NCBI GenBank assembly: GCA_914767715.1 | Contig: OU612068.1 | Coordinates: 14,696,001 to 14,760,000 of the forward strand | DNA length: 64,000 nucleotides | Origin: Membranipora membranacea | Taxonomy: Eukaryota > Bryozoa > Gymnolaemata > Cheilostomatida > Membraniporidae | Direction: 5' to 3' | In this document: positions 1 through 12,400 of the stretch, in pieces | Layout: every line of letters starts with the position of its first letter | How positions within the stretch are numbered: the stretch's first letter is position 1 | The notes under the pieces: model-generated | Told to the model about the DNA's origin: nothing | The model's input: the letters and a program-made list of their open reading frames with translations, nothing else | Databases searched by the model: none | Translations under genes and position numbers: made by a program

Positions 1-1025
1 TTCTCATGATTTGATTGGTAAATGGTACTTTTTATAGAACATCCCCCACCCAGTCGGTTCGTACAAAACAAAAGTTCAACAGATTCTGATACAATTTATT
101 ACAATTAAATGTTATTTAATCAGTTAAAATTTAAATTGTGTAAAAATTTCCATGTATTGCTGTTGGGTAACCTAGGAAAGCATGATTTCAAAAGCGGATG
201 TTGAAATTGATTTACGAAACATGATCTTGTGGAAGGAATCAGTCAGGATTTGATATTGAGAGACAAGCCAACAAGAAGAATACCACATAGCTCACAATTC
301 AATCATCTTTGAAAGAGGTGAAGGTTTAATATTGGTGCTTTAAGAGTCAATATAGAAAACAAGGTCCAGTCCCTGATATAGACTGAGATGAACTTATGTC
401 AGGTTTGCCTGATTTACAGACTGACCACTTAGTCTAATTCGGTAGACATAAATATGTCCTAGATGAGCAAAATATTCACAGGAGTGAAATTTCGTTTTTT
501 TTCTCAGGCTGCAAAATTTGGTGCTAGCTAACAATAAGTCAAGTACCCAAACTAGCTGAATTAAACTCAAGGTAACTTTACTCCTCCATACTAGTTTATG
601 TAAATGATGTAAGTTATGGAACCAGGAACTGGACCTTATTCACTATAGTCAGTCGTGATTGGTCAGTATTGATTTGCCTTACCCAGCAAATACAATTGTT
701 GACTGTGCGCTCGTTCCTCTTCTGGAATAAAACACATTTTTATTCTAAAATGTAACCTTTAATTAGTCGCTAAACCGTTACAATTTTTCAGATTTTAAGT
801 CATATTCAGTTTTCTAGTTATATGTATGAATGACTCCGAATACTTTTTCACTTGAATTAAGAAGGATAGCAGGCTGAGATTAAGAAGTCTCTTCCGACTC
901 CTTGCGGAGATATTGCCACTTTATGCTTTATTGAACAATACTTACCCTGAAATGGTCCTAGTGAAATAGTATAGTCACATCTCAGCCAAGTCAACTGGAA
1001 TGTAATACAAACATCACTTAAAAGC
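1..1025. other. Non-coding stretch left of the first gene
   Basis: I see no convincing exon here on either strand. The useful signal is a minus-strand AATAAA polyadenylation hexamer (TTTATT on the plus strand at 739-744). It lies about 280 bp past the stop codon of the small minus-strand gene that ends at 1026 and is a plausible 3' end for it. The rest is AT-rich without clear repeats. Confidence 0.5.
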
Positions 1026-2767
1026 TCATTTTAAAAAGCTGCCGAATGCTGACAGCACACTTTCAACAAACCTACCTTGATCTGCGTCGTCCTCGGAGTC
1101 ATCATGCACAGGATCATAGAAGAACTCATACAGACTATGATATATGGTATTGTGGAAGAACTTCTTGACTTGAGCAAGGTGTGCAACTTCTTTGAGATAT
1201 TTCTCAAAGTACAATGATATCTTCTCTGATTCTTCAGACGATGTAGAAGTTGTTTTGTAGAGCTCCACACATTCAATAAGAGAATCTATGGAAGTTATTT
1301 TGAGCATTCCCTTGTTCCCAGCCTTGAGCACCAACTAAAATAAGACGATTTTTCGTGAAACTTTTGTCCCAACATTTCTAAGCAACGCAATTTCGATAGC
1401 TTCATGGGCCAGTCACTTTATCTGCACCTCCCTGACATTCACATCGAAGTGGGTTTTGACCTCGAAAAGTACATCCATCACAAAGCAACCCAAACAACTA
1501 ACAACTTTAGCTAGGTCATGATATTGAAGTGAAATGATATCCCATGATGCAATTATTGTTTCAATAACGGATATGGGGGATAACTCATCTCATCTACAGA
1601 TCAAGCTGGCAGCGAGAACACCATGTTGTGATTTATGACCGAGCAGCTGTATATAGATACATATGGATATGGATATAATATGGATATCAATCAAACTATA
1701 CCTTGAGGTTTCTGTGTAGTTCTTCTAATGAGAGCCTGGAGTGACTGATGACCAGGAGCTTCTCGAGCGCTGACAGCTGACGGGCAAAGTTATCATGTTG
1801 TTCCTCACTAGTAGTATTCATTGGCCCCGGCCCAGTCTACAAAGCGATGAAAAATATAACTTTGTCAATACAATATACTCATATTAACCCGATGTTCGGT
1901 TTGTAAAACACTCAGGTACCGAAACCATTATTTTAAGCCAAATGTAACAAATTTCAGAGCTTTTACCATATGCCAACTACATAAGTTATGATGCCTGATT
2001 TTCTTGATGTTAACTTTTTATAAAAAAAAAAGAAGCTACAAGCTCAAATAACACAATGAGTGTTCAACAGTAGTAATGTGTTGATGTTGCTCATGATTAT
2101 GTCCAAGTTTTCAAGTCATCATTGTATCACTGCCTCTATCAATACTGACGTTTCATCACAGTTTTTAAGTGGTACTTTGACCAGAATGGTCGATCAGTGC
2201 AAACAATTAGCCATTTAAATAAAAAACATGCAAACAAATTAATATAAGGACTAGGCAACTGCTGCTTCAAGATTATTGCACAGCCATGAGATGTTTGTGC
2301 AATCACTTGATACCAGTATACATCAAACAGTACTCCGTTGTAAAAACGATGCCAAAAGAGATCAAAATTCGTTGTCGTATTATGGCTTACAGTAATGTCA
2401 ACTTCCCGCAAAAAATGACACTGCTATGTAAAATAAAACTCGCAGGAAGTGTCACTGACTTTTTCTCCATGTCAAAGGTGTCATAAATTGTCACAATCAT
2501 GGAGAGACTTTTCTTTCAAACAGTATTATTTTATTTCGGATACTATAATTGATATCGGATACTTCTTATATTGATACAACAACATTATCAGCAACATGGA
2601 CATCTGTCAAGTGGGTATCTATGGTCAAGCGTTTCAATGTGTGGATCGATAAGGATTCATCAGTAGACCCCTTCACTATTTTAGTTGCTTACTTTTACTC
2701 TTCCCCACTGATAAAAGTGTTGACTTACCAGCCGCAGGTCCAGGAAGTGGTCCGTCAGAAACTCCAT
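1026..2767 (-). CDS. Unrecognised small three-exon gene, about 160 aa
   Basis: The proposed exons, in transcription order, are 2729-2767 (ATG start, 13 codons, ending at a GTAAGT donor), 1702-1836 (45 codons, phase 0 to 0, acceptor TTTGTAG and donor GTATAG) and 1026-1334 (acceptor TTTTAG, open to a stop at 1026-1028). All three join in phase 0 and sum to 161 codons. The predicted product is soluble-looking, Leu-, Glu- and Lys-rich and probably helical. It starts MEFLTDHFLDLRL and carries an acidic patch (DDSEDDAD) near its C-terminus. There is no signal peptide or membrane segment. I do not recognise the family. A weaker donor (GTAGGT) at 1075 could splice the last exon onward to exons I cannot see, so the C-terminus is less certain than the middle. 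The gene lies about 0.8 kb downstream of METTL2 on the same strand. Confidence 0.55.
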
Positions 2768-3600
2768 GATGTCTCAATTTATCAAAAAATCTAAAAAACT
2801 AAACCAGTATGAGAGCAATGATGACACCGTCCTTCACCGCCATCTTAGGAATCCCTACTAAAAACCCTACATTCTTATGTCGCCATAACAAATAGGTAAT
2901 GTCCAAACCAGTTTGTCATTGTTCTTCAGACCTATACCATAGTCCAGAGCAAAAATTACCAATAAACACTACAATATACCAAACTAGATTTTGTAAGAGG
3001 CCATTATAAACGGTTATAGATTTTCTTGACTCCTTTCATCAGGATGCAAACAATATGGTATATACATGATTAATCGATAAACTTTATATCAACACCATGT
3101 ATTAATGTCTCGTTAGGTATAAACAGCATTATGACAACCGATAATTGTAACATAATGATCTGCCAGGCAGCAGTAATTATATTCAGCTAAATATCATCAT
3201 CTTACCAGTGTGAAACATGGTATAAGGAGGTCATTGCGCCCAAATTACAAGAAAGGAGAAAACTGTACTTTAATGACCTTTTATAAAATGAGAGTGCAAT
3301 TCACACTGAAGCACACGCTTACACTTTCAGAGAAGCTGTCTGAACATAAACAGCATTTCGTATTACAAAACTCTTGAAAAATCTTTATCCAGACAGTGCA
3401 GTGAAAGAAATGAGCTCAAGTATTATTGCCATCATCAATCTTATATTCTTTCCACAGTCTTTATTAGAGTCATGTGTTTTGTCTATGATTAGAGTCATGA
3501 ACCCTGTATCATAATTCCCTTTATTAGGCCCTCCAGATTTGGAAACTGTGACTTTTTCACCCAATCAAAATGAGCATTCACAGTCATCTCGCTCTATATA
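2768..3600. other. Spacer between METTL2 and the downstream small gene
   Basis: No exon is seen. On the minus strand an AATAAA hexamer (plus-strand TTTATT at 3530-3535) lies about 70 bp past the METTL2 stop codon and is a likely METTL2 polyadenylation signal. The right-to-left remainder must hold the promoter of the small gene starting at 2767; no TATA box is evident. Confidence 0.5.
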
Positions 3601-6600
3601 TCAGCTCGTTGTCTCTGTTTTACTATCGAGCTCAGAGCCATCCGCTGCCGCTGTCGGGGGCTTACTATATTTACACTGTATCCACACTCGGTACATTTTA
3701 AGCTGCTTTCCCCTGTTTACCTGCAGCCTACGATCCACTAGATTACTCTGCTCCACCAAACCCGCCTTCGTAAACAGATCTCTCATTTCATCTATGAGAG
3801 GAAATTCAAACAAGGCATTAAAAACGTGATTAAAGCTGATATCAAAACACTAACATAAAATCCATCAACTGCTTTGCTCAGATTTCCTTCATCATATTGA
3901 TTTGGTTTCTAGATAAAATGAGTAAAAATAACTTTTTGTTTACACTGGGTCCTAAGTAGTAAGTATCTAATTTACTGCAGCAGTATAAAAAAAAGGATAA
4001 TATTCGGAATCGATAAATATTTCAACCAACTAAAATTCCATCACCTTTGAATACTAGATTATGGTGTTGATTAAGGAAGCATTGCTATAGGTCAGGAGAG
4101 CCTTAGGCAGAGCAAGCGGTTCTGAAGTGATAATTTTGTTTCTAATGAATAAAGCATTAAAACAAACAATAGAGATGACAAACCTTGTGTGAAGAAATAT
4201 ACTCTGGTGCCATCTCCTCGGGCATAGAAATTATCACCTAGACATTGGCCTGTCAGAAATAGCGAGTATAGTTTGTAAACAACTAGATATACACTATACG
4301 CAATACTGCCATTGTCAATAATGATTTCTGTTGTTTTCCTTAATCATATATCCAATTTAAATTATAATTGAAAAACATCCGGACTGCAACTCAAACCAGG
4401 GAGTTTGGGATATGCTCAAACCTCAATATCTACTTATTTTAGGAGTTGTCTTCTGACTTTGAATGAGAGCAAAACTCCCACTAACTGTCTAATCTTGAAT
4501 ATTTTACTTGACAATTACTACTAACAATGTTCAATACATATTTGCTACTGACCATTTTTGAACCTGAGCTGAGCAAGATCATACCGTCCATAATCTCTAA
4601 AAAGGAGCATTCCTCCGGGCTTTAGTTTTCTAGCTAGTCGTTGAATAGTATCCAACATTCTACAAGATAATCACTCAATGTTCTCAATACAAGATGATAC
4701 TATCATAAATCGGTAACCACATCATTGATCTGTTCATTATATTATTGTATCATTATATTACCAGTACCACTGTAAATTCCCAAGTAGCAACATAAATATA
4801 CATAGTGACAACCTCGTACAAAAATGCCAGAAAGTCACCACTACAATTGACCCATTTCCCTTGTCTTAATATATTCAATTGAATACAAGTCATGACATGA
4901 ATTTATTGTGAACTCGCGCCATGGTTGTATTTGCTTGCATAAAAACACCCACCTCTCAGGGGCTATAGCACTAAGAACAAATATCATAGTTATCACATCC
5001 AGAGAGTTGTCAGGACATGGCATGTCCTTGCTGGTGTCTGCTAAGTCACATACAAATGCGTGGCATCTAGATGTGTTATAATCCTCATTTGCCTACAAAG
5101 AAGAATTCATGAAGTTGTGTTCACATAAAGCTTTCCTTCACAATATTCAAATCAAAACAATGCTTGGTTATGTGTTGAATAGAGGTTGAATGCAGAAGGA
5201 ACTTCTCCCTTTAGAGCATGATGTTGACCATCAGACTTTGCCTGTAAAAAGTATTCATGCATCAATCTTAGAACAAAATTCTCTGCTTGCCAGCTTACCT
5301 TAACCAGATCAATAGCTGTAGAGGAGAAGTCACAGCAGTAGACGAACAGTCTCGGATCTCTGATCAGTAATGAAGAAGAAAAAAGGAATCAACAGCCTTG
5401 ACGTTAATAATTTGGAGATATGCCCAGACCATTAAACTGTATCTCACTACACAATGACAAGGTATAATGAAGTAAAACTAGTGACTGTTTATAGCATAAT
5501 TTGAGCTCCAATGAATTTTCTGTCTGTTGGGCAGAATATGGGATAACCATAGATATTGGTACCATTACTCTTACTGTTTCCAATCAAACAAAACAAATCA
5601 CTTATACATGAAACAACATACACAAAACAAAATCAAATAGACTTTACCTGTTTGCCTGTAGAATAGGGAAAACTGTATTACCAACTCCGCATCCAACCTG
5701 AAATACCAAACTGTAAAATTGACTACACTTACATGTGGTCTATCACTAAAAGTTTATGCAACCCTAATTAGTTGGAGAGAAGTTGTAATGTAAAAAGGGA
5801 GTAGCTCCAAAATACACCCGGTTTTCACAAAATGACTTTCTTTAATCAACCTTAATCAACCTTCCTCATCACGAACCCATCTAATCATTTACTTTTAATT
5901 CTAATTTACAGACTGGAGTGTGATGAATGAATTCTCAGTATTCTAGGTGGACATAGGCAGAAAATTCCTCATTGCTCATGTTTAGAAAAATTCTGCCTAG
6001 CTCAAGGCCCTCTTTTATCAGGCAGGTACTGGCTAGGTCAGAACTTACCTCCATTATTCTCTTAGAGGCATGAGATCCTGGATATTCCTTATTTATATCT
6101 TCTGTCGGTATCTGGGAGTAACTAGCATTCTCATCTTCAGAATACAACTCCGGAAACTCAGTAAACAGCCAGTGTCTGTCCTGTAACAATCAGTGAAGTA
6201 ATTGAAACACTGAAGTCGGTTGAACATTTTATTAGAGATGACCACCATCTATGTGATTTCATACATGGTCATAAATATATATATATATTATATATACACA
6301 CATTTGTGCAATAAAGTGTCATATATTATATATCCCACTATTGGTACCCATAAAAACCCTGGACAATGAGTCATTCATATATATGAATGACTAGTAGGGC
6401 AAATCTTTGCATTGGAGTTGTCCGACCATGTCAGGCTATTTTATCTACCATTAATGACTGACTTGATTATTTAAGAGGATTTAAGACATGATTTTTTTTG
6501 TGGGTCATATAAAATGACTCCTTATTTTTGAGTGACACTTAGTTGGGGCCAAATACACACAGATGACACTTAAAAGCACAGATTTGAATCTATATATATA

Positions 6601-7697
6601 TATATATCATCAACCTCCTATGTATTTTTCTTCAAACCAAACTAATCATACTTGCAATTCTGAAAACTGGATTCAATAACGAGGACTGATCAGTTTGCAA
6701 GTACAAACATTATTTTGATAGTAATAGAAAGCATAGTTATTATCTACACGGATGGGTAAACTCTATGGTCAGGTCTGAATGACAACGCTTCATAAGAAAG
6801 CTTAGACATTCCAAATCTGTTTTTCTCGACTCACCTTGAAGAATCTATTCTGATGGATACCATAGAACTTGTCCCAATATCCTGCAGCCTGATCTTCCAA
6901 CTCACCTGTTCAACAAAATCAACAATACTGAGATCACCAAGTTTAAGGTGGAGTCTCTGTTATGTAACCTCAAATAGGCCAGTGAAACAACCTTATAGCT
7001 CCATTCTGTGAAAGATATGGGCACTAAATGCGCTACTCTCAAATAATAGCTGAACACAAGCAATTTTCAATTTGCTGCCTTGAACAGTTGCATTGTCTTG
7101 AGGTAGCATGAACTTGCAGGTTGGAAAAACAAGTCATCTGTATGATATGAAAGTTTCAGATTCAATGAAAAATTAAACGTAAACGCAGAGTTCAGTCCTC
7201 TCCTCAATGGTCTTGAACGGCTTGTTTCGCAGCCTTCACATCATTGTACTTACTTATTCGTTCTTCGCCAACCATAGTTGATGAATTCTTCTCCACTTTT
7301 TCTGCTGCTATATTTTCCTGTTCATCGTCCCATGTGACATTATCCCTAAAAGTGAGAGACAAAGCATTGTGAAGCTACAGACACCCAAATAACACTCACA
7401 GAGAATACAATTACGTTAAAATCATACAAAATTGAAAGAACAACAGATCAAAAAACAACACATTGTGATATCCAAATGACAGTCTATTTTCTGCATTCTA
7501 CAACCACATTAAGTAGTTCTGTGTTTTATATTCAGGCTACATGGATTGATAAGAAATTGTGTTTATTACCATGCATTGTGCTGGAATACGTTCTTCTCTT
7601 CAGTAAGGAACCGGGAACCAAACTGTTTCCTCTTCTCATCACTGACACCATTTTCTGATGATGCTGCATTTTCTTCTTGAGGCTGTGAGGCTGCCAT
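3601..7697 (-). CDS. METTL2: METTL2-type tRNA 3-methylcytidine methyltransferase
   Basis: This SAM-dependent methyltransferase family makes 3-methylcytidine at position 32 of certain cytosolic tRNAs (Thr and Arg in mammals). Ten exons are seen in transcription order: 7570-7697 (ATG), 7254-7345, 6835-6905, 6049-6180, 5648-5697, 5299-5359, 4953-5092, 4553-4659, 4184-4249 and 3601-3791 (stop 3601-3603). Lengths sum to 1038 nt, exactly 346 codons, and every junction keeps phase. Family signatures include [10 protein letters not shown] at the N-terminus, [13 protein letters not shown] split over exons 3 and 4, the SAM-binding motif [11 protein letters not shown] at about residues 142-152, [38 protein letters not shown] and the C-terminal [17 protein letters not shown]2, rather than METTL6 or METTL8, is favoured by the long insert between the DRHW motif and the SAM motif and by the C-terminal tail. 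METTL8 shares much of this, and I see no mitochondrial targeting peptide. The gene is complete and shows no damage. Confidence 0.95.
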
Positions 7698-7995
7698 TCT
7701 TCTTTCTCAGTTCCCAATAAAATACTGAAATGAAATATAAGGTAGGCTATTATTATCATGTACGCCTCCAATTTACATCTTACATTTATATATCTTTAAC
7801 TCAGCAATTCTTCTCAAGACTAATTGTGGTATTAAATGTAGTCTCCTTGATATAGGTGTCACATCTCTCAGATTAGACTCAGCAAGAGAAGAATAGAGTT
7901 TAGCAAGTTCACCACACATGACAAGACAGGTTATGTAGCTGGGCCTTCATATTTGCAAAGTAACTGTCCTCCTAGCTAGTTTGGACTAGATTATC

Positions 7996-8168
7996 CAAAC
8001 ATATCACAAGGGATGTTTCTTTCACTGTAGTGTATTGAATAGATGGTTGTCCTTACTCTTTAGGCTGTGGATAAGAGGCACCTGGAGCTTGCAGAAACAA
8101 CTAGAGAGTAAGGACAACCATATGTTCCATTCACTACAGTGTAAGAAACATTCCTTGTGATATGTTTG
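7996..8168. mobile_element. Fold-back MITE with 64-bp arms
   Basis: Two arms, 7996-8059 and 8105-8168, are near-perfect reverse complements around a 45-bp spacer. The termini read CAAACATATCACAAG on the left and its complement on the right. A few mismatches between the arms suggest an aged copy rather than a recent insertion. There is no coding capacity. It sits about 0.3 kb upstream of the METTL2 start codon, so it may be part of, or displace, that promoter. I found no clear target-site duplication. Confidence 0.8.
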
Positions 8169-8414
8169 AGACTTGTAGAACAAAAGGCATTTTGTTTGGT
8201 GAACAAAGGAGTACAATGGCAGGCAAAGTTTGCTTGTCTCAATACGTGTTGGATGTGTGTGGTCGATGGTTGGGGGAACTGTTTGATAGCTGTCCTGTAG
8301 CCACAGTTTTCCACTTTTGCTACACTCATTTGTGGGTATACACAATCCACCCATTGCTACAAAATGTAGGAACCACTGGTAAAGGGTATTTTACAACTGT
8401 ACTTTATTTTGTAA

Positions 8415-8700
8415 TGGCCCCGGGTTCGATTCCCCGTGGGGGAAAAGTTTGTAAAAACCTGGCTGACCACAGTCCTTTCGGATCAGGACTATAGAAATAA
8501 TGCGGGCCCCGTGTTGTGCCTAGAGCACGCACATTAAAGACACCCCCTCTGCCTCTTCGTAAGAGTAGCTGTACGCGGCATGCATGGGAATAGGGAAACC
8601 AAGCAACCTTAATACAAAAACCACCAAACTTCAGATCAGATGATCTGGAGCTGCGAGTTGATACAGATACCGCTAGCGGTCCTTCGCAGTACACATTGTA
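8415..8700 (+). mobile_element. tRNA-derived SINE remnant (possibly Meta-domain type)
   Basis: A textbook RNA polymerase III B box, GGTTCGATTCC, lies at 8423-8433. The A-box half of the tRNA head is missing, so the copy is 5'-truncated near 8415. Downstream is a GC-richer body with TCCTTTCGGAT at about 8472-8482 and GCACGCACATTAAAGAC at about 8526-8542. From memory these resemble the conserved central domain of the widespread Meta-type SINEs; I could not verify this. The 3' boundary near 8700 is approximate. The base composition differs visibly from the AT-rich flanks. Confidence 0.6.
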
Positions 8701-8879
8701 CATGTTAATGATTATTGAATTTGTCCTTGATGGAATAATGACTGAAATTGTACTAATCAAGGAGTAACACTAACAGTACAGACAATTGTGAGTGTGATTA
8801 TAGAATGGAGGGGCTATACATAATACTCATGGTTAGTAGTAGCCCAAAGTTAAGTATTATAATTATAAATTATCCATCA

Positions 8880-9010
8880 TTCAAGCAAGGAGTTACTCCA
8901 GTCCACTCCTTGATTCAAGCAAGGAGTTAAAGACTCTTTAACTCCTTGATTCAAGTAAGCAGGGAGAGAGAATTATCCCTGATCAGAGTTACTCCAGTCC
9001 TTGATTCAAT
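8880..9010. repeat. Cluster of CTCCTTGATTCAAG palindromic repeats
   Basis: The motif CTCCTTGATTCAAG, or its parts, recurs in both orientations. One 29-bp stretch (8920-8948) is a perfect 13-3-13 inverted repeat, and another pair (CAAGGAGT/ACTCCTTG) overlaps to its left. Related CTCCTTGATACA units occur in PDIA3 intron 1 near 9700-9740, and a cousin (TATCAAGGAGT) near 51600. These are probably decayed ends of a small fold-back element family. Confidence 0.55.
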
Positions 9011-9479
9011 GACTGTCCTACAACTTGGAAGATTAAGCTATGAAGACATGGGTCTGCTGAAATGCAGTAGTCCTTTGTATAAACAATGAACTCCCTTCAT
9101 TGGTATGTAGTTCATTGGTACAAATAAAGTTCATAAACGAAAACTTACTTTTATGATGATTTATTAAAAAAATGTTCACATGTGCTCCTGTTTTTATGGC
9201 CAAGTTTTACATTTGTATAATGACAAATTTCTCTGGGTGTGCATATTAAAACCCACAGTCCAGTCATCTTCATTTCTTTGAGGTATTTAGCCTAATAATT
9301 CAGAATGCAAAGTAGTGGAGTATCTGGCACAAGTAAACAAATCAATATTCAACCAATGACAGCTCGACACACAGCAAGACTCACTTCCTGTCACTGTGAT
9401 TGTCCTTTTTGATTCTCCATTCATTCAGAAGGAAGACACCAAACTCCATCAAAGTTGACAGAAATTTACTGTCTTCAAC

Positions 9480-12400
9480 ATGAGGTTCATCATATTTTTA
9501 TCTGTTGCTATTGTTGGGGCATTAGGAAGTGATGTTCTTGATCTTACAGACAGTACCTTTGCAGGTGCTGTGGCTGACAAAGATATCATGCTAGTTGAAT
9601 TTTTTGCACCATGGTGAGTTTGTAACATAATAATGTTTGTTTGTATCATTCATACATATTTATACATTATATTACATTATATTTATTCATACATATAACT
9701 CCTTGATACAGGGAGAATTGAATACTCCTTGATACAAGAAGAATATCTCTATATGTATATAATTCTCCCTGCTTGATATAACTATGTCTGTATACTATAT
9801 TATTTCATTTCATTAATTTATTGAACATATACAATTGTTACAAAAATAATTGATTGATTTTGTTATCTCACATAAATGATTACTATTTATACATCATACT
9901 CACAAAATTGAGTCACAGAATTAGTATGCAATCTTTTCAGCACTACACTAATATACTTGCTACTCTGCAAATCAAACTCACTCAGTCATCACAGTCTTTT
10001 GATTGACTTCTCTACTCCACTGCTAAACTTCTATCATATCAAACTAGACTTCCTATCTATGCATAATAATTTGATTAATATCTATGAAACTTTCACTAGA
10101 AAAGTCAAAAATCAGAAGAGATTAAAGGTAGAAACATAATAGGGCTAGGCTCATTGTATTGTAGGCCTCGACTACTCTCTATTTATATTGTTTGTCTTGC
10201 ACTCATTCTAAATTTCTTATTCTGTGATTTAAGGTGCGGTCACTGTAAGAAACTAGCCCCAGAGTATGAGAAGGCTGCCACTGCTCTTCTTAACGCTGAC
10301 CCTGCAGTTCCAATCGCCAAGGTAAGAAAATGTATTGCTGGACTTGGAATGTGAAGTTGGTTATAGTTTTGTTCAGACTCAAAATTTTTTATTTCCATAC
10401 TAACTAGTAACTAAAGTTGTCTGATAAGTCTTTTTTTACTGTTCAGATTTCCATGTAATGATTATTATATTCGGCAACATTAATTTAACCCATCACTGCA
10501 TACATGTTAGGTTACCGATCTACCTGTAGGTTGATTGCACAGCTAACACTGAAGTGTGTGGTAAATATGGAGTCTCCGGATATCCAACTCTGAAGATATT
10601 CAGAAACGGAGAAGTAGCAGAAGACTATAATGGACCTCGTGATGCCGATGGTATAATTAAAGTGATGAAAACTAAATCTGGCCCCGCCTCAAAGGTACTG
10701 GACAGCGTAGAGACTGCTGAGAAATTCCTTGCCAGACCAGAGGCTGGATTTGTTGGTGAGTAACCCCCGAGCATTCTTTAAGAAACAAGCAGTTGATTGG
10801 AATAATATGCGCTATCATGCCTTCTGTGATCTCCTCTGTTAGGTAACTGTATCTTAATCCTGCTATATTTTTGTGTTTAGGATTCTTCTCTGATGCCGAG
10901 GGTGCATTAGCTAAGGCTTTCTCAAGCGCTGCTTCTGCCCTGTCTGAGAAATACAGATTTGCTCACTCAAATGATGCTGATGTTAATAAGAAATACGGAT
11001 ACGACAAGTGAGTGTTCCACATTCTTTAATCAAGCAGCCATAAAGAGTGTGTACTGTAGCTAAGAAATATTTGTAGCATTGTGAATTATCATCATATGTT
11101 TGTTGTATTGTCCTCCTATCTCAGTATTGTGCAGCAGCTCCGATCCTGATTTTGCACAAACAAAAAGCCAGCTTTGGAAATCAGCTGATGTGGCCTACCA
11201 GTAGGTAATTAGTGCATTACATCGTCATTTCCTTGTGATGAATCCCTAGTGTGTGCTATAAAATTGTACACGTAAGCCTTAAATTTATATACCTAACTGT
11301 TTTAATGACTGGAGTTACATTAGTTACTATCAACTTTCATTACAGGTGTACTGTCGTTGAATGATAATTCTAAAGAAAAAATATGTGGTACACAAAAAAT
11401 AAGCTTGCCGATTGTCTATCGCACTGAAATGTGTGATGTTGATGATTTGGCTGCTACTTTACTCACTGCTTAGTTATCCTTGACATAGTTTTTGTCTGAG
11501 TATTTGGCTATGTCTAATGTCTCTGTCTAATGTCTATGGCTATGTCTAATGTATATCTTGTTAACCTTGTATTCCTGCTGATGGTTCTTTGTTGTGTAGG
11601 AGAGTTGGGCTTGACTACACAACTTTTACCAAACTGAATGATGTTAAGCACTGCTTTTATTGATTGACTCTCTATTTTTATAGCCAAGTCGTGCTCTTCT
11701 ACCCATCCACAATGCACAGCAAGTTTGAGGACAAACAGAAAGTCTACGATGGTGACGTAAACCTGCAAGCACTGAAATCCTTTGTGACAGCTAATGTATT
11801 CGGTTTATGTGGACACAGAACTGGCGGCAACGCTGCTGAATTTGACAAGAAGCCTCTGGTGGTTGTTTACTATGACGTTGATTACACAAAGAATGTCAAA
11901 GGAACCAACTATTGGAGAAACAGGTGAGCACCGCCACTGACTGGTCAAGCTGGCCTTCAATGTGTTATGAATGACTTTCAAAATAAGGTGTTTATTAAAT
12001 ATTTTAATTCTCTGTTTCTCACCTTGAGCTCGGGCATTCGCACATGTAAAGCTGGAGAAGACTTAGATATGCATCTTTCATGCTCATCCTCAGCACATTT
12101 CGCAAGGTCATTGAAACGAGAATATACCGTTCCAAGTCTCTAACATACACAACAACAACACAGTGTGAAACTAAATCATTTGCCTCCTCATAATTATATG
12201 TTTGACTTGAATTTAATGCGTTTTCGTTTCTTCAAAACAATGCGCACGTGAGCCCCAGCAACAGTTTATAAATGTCCAGACACTGCAGTTTCCTTCTTTG
12301 GTCCCAATCATAGACCTTGTGATCTTAACGCCTGTCGACAGACATATGTTTACTGTACTGTACTGCTCCATATTTCCAGAGTAATGAAGGTTGGTAAGAA

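Larger units (their letters stand above)
7698..9479. other. Divergent spacer between METTL2 and PDIA3
   Basis: This 1.8-kb spacer separates two genes transcribed away from each other, so both promoters should lie in it. It holds a fold-back element (7996-8168), a tRNA-derived SINE remnant (about 8415-8700) and a cluster of short palindromic direct repeats (8880-9010), listed separately. A CCAAT at 9353-9357 is about 125 bp upstream of the PDIA3 ATG. An ER-stress element (CCAAT-N9-CCACG) would be expected for this gene class, but the downstream half here is only a weak match (ACACA). I see no coding sequence. Confidence 0.5.

Noticed and set aside
2805-2843. Minus-strand ATG at 2843 (MAVKDGVIIALIL) as start of the small gene
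   Set aside because: The frame meets a stop at once and the only donor would leave a 15-bp intron; the ATG at 2767 gives a clean phase-0 model.
9353-9371. ER-stress response element upstream of PDIA3
   Set aside because: The CCAAT half is present but the CCACG half matches at only three of five bases.
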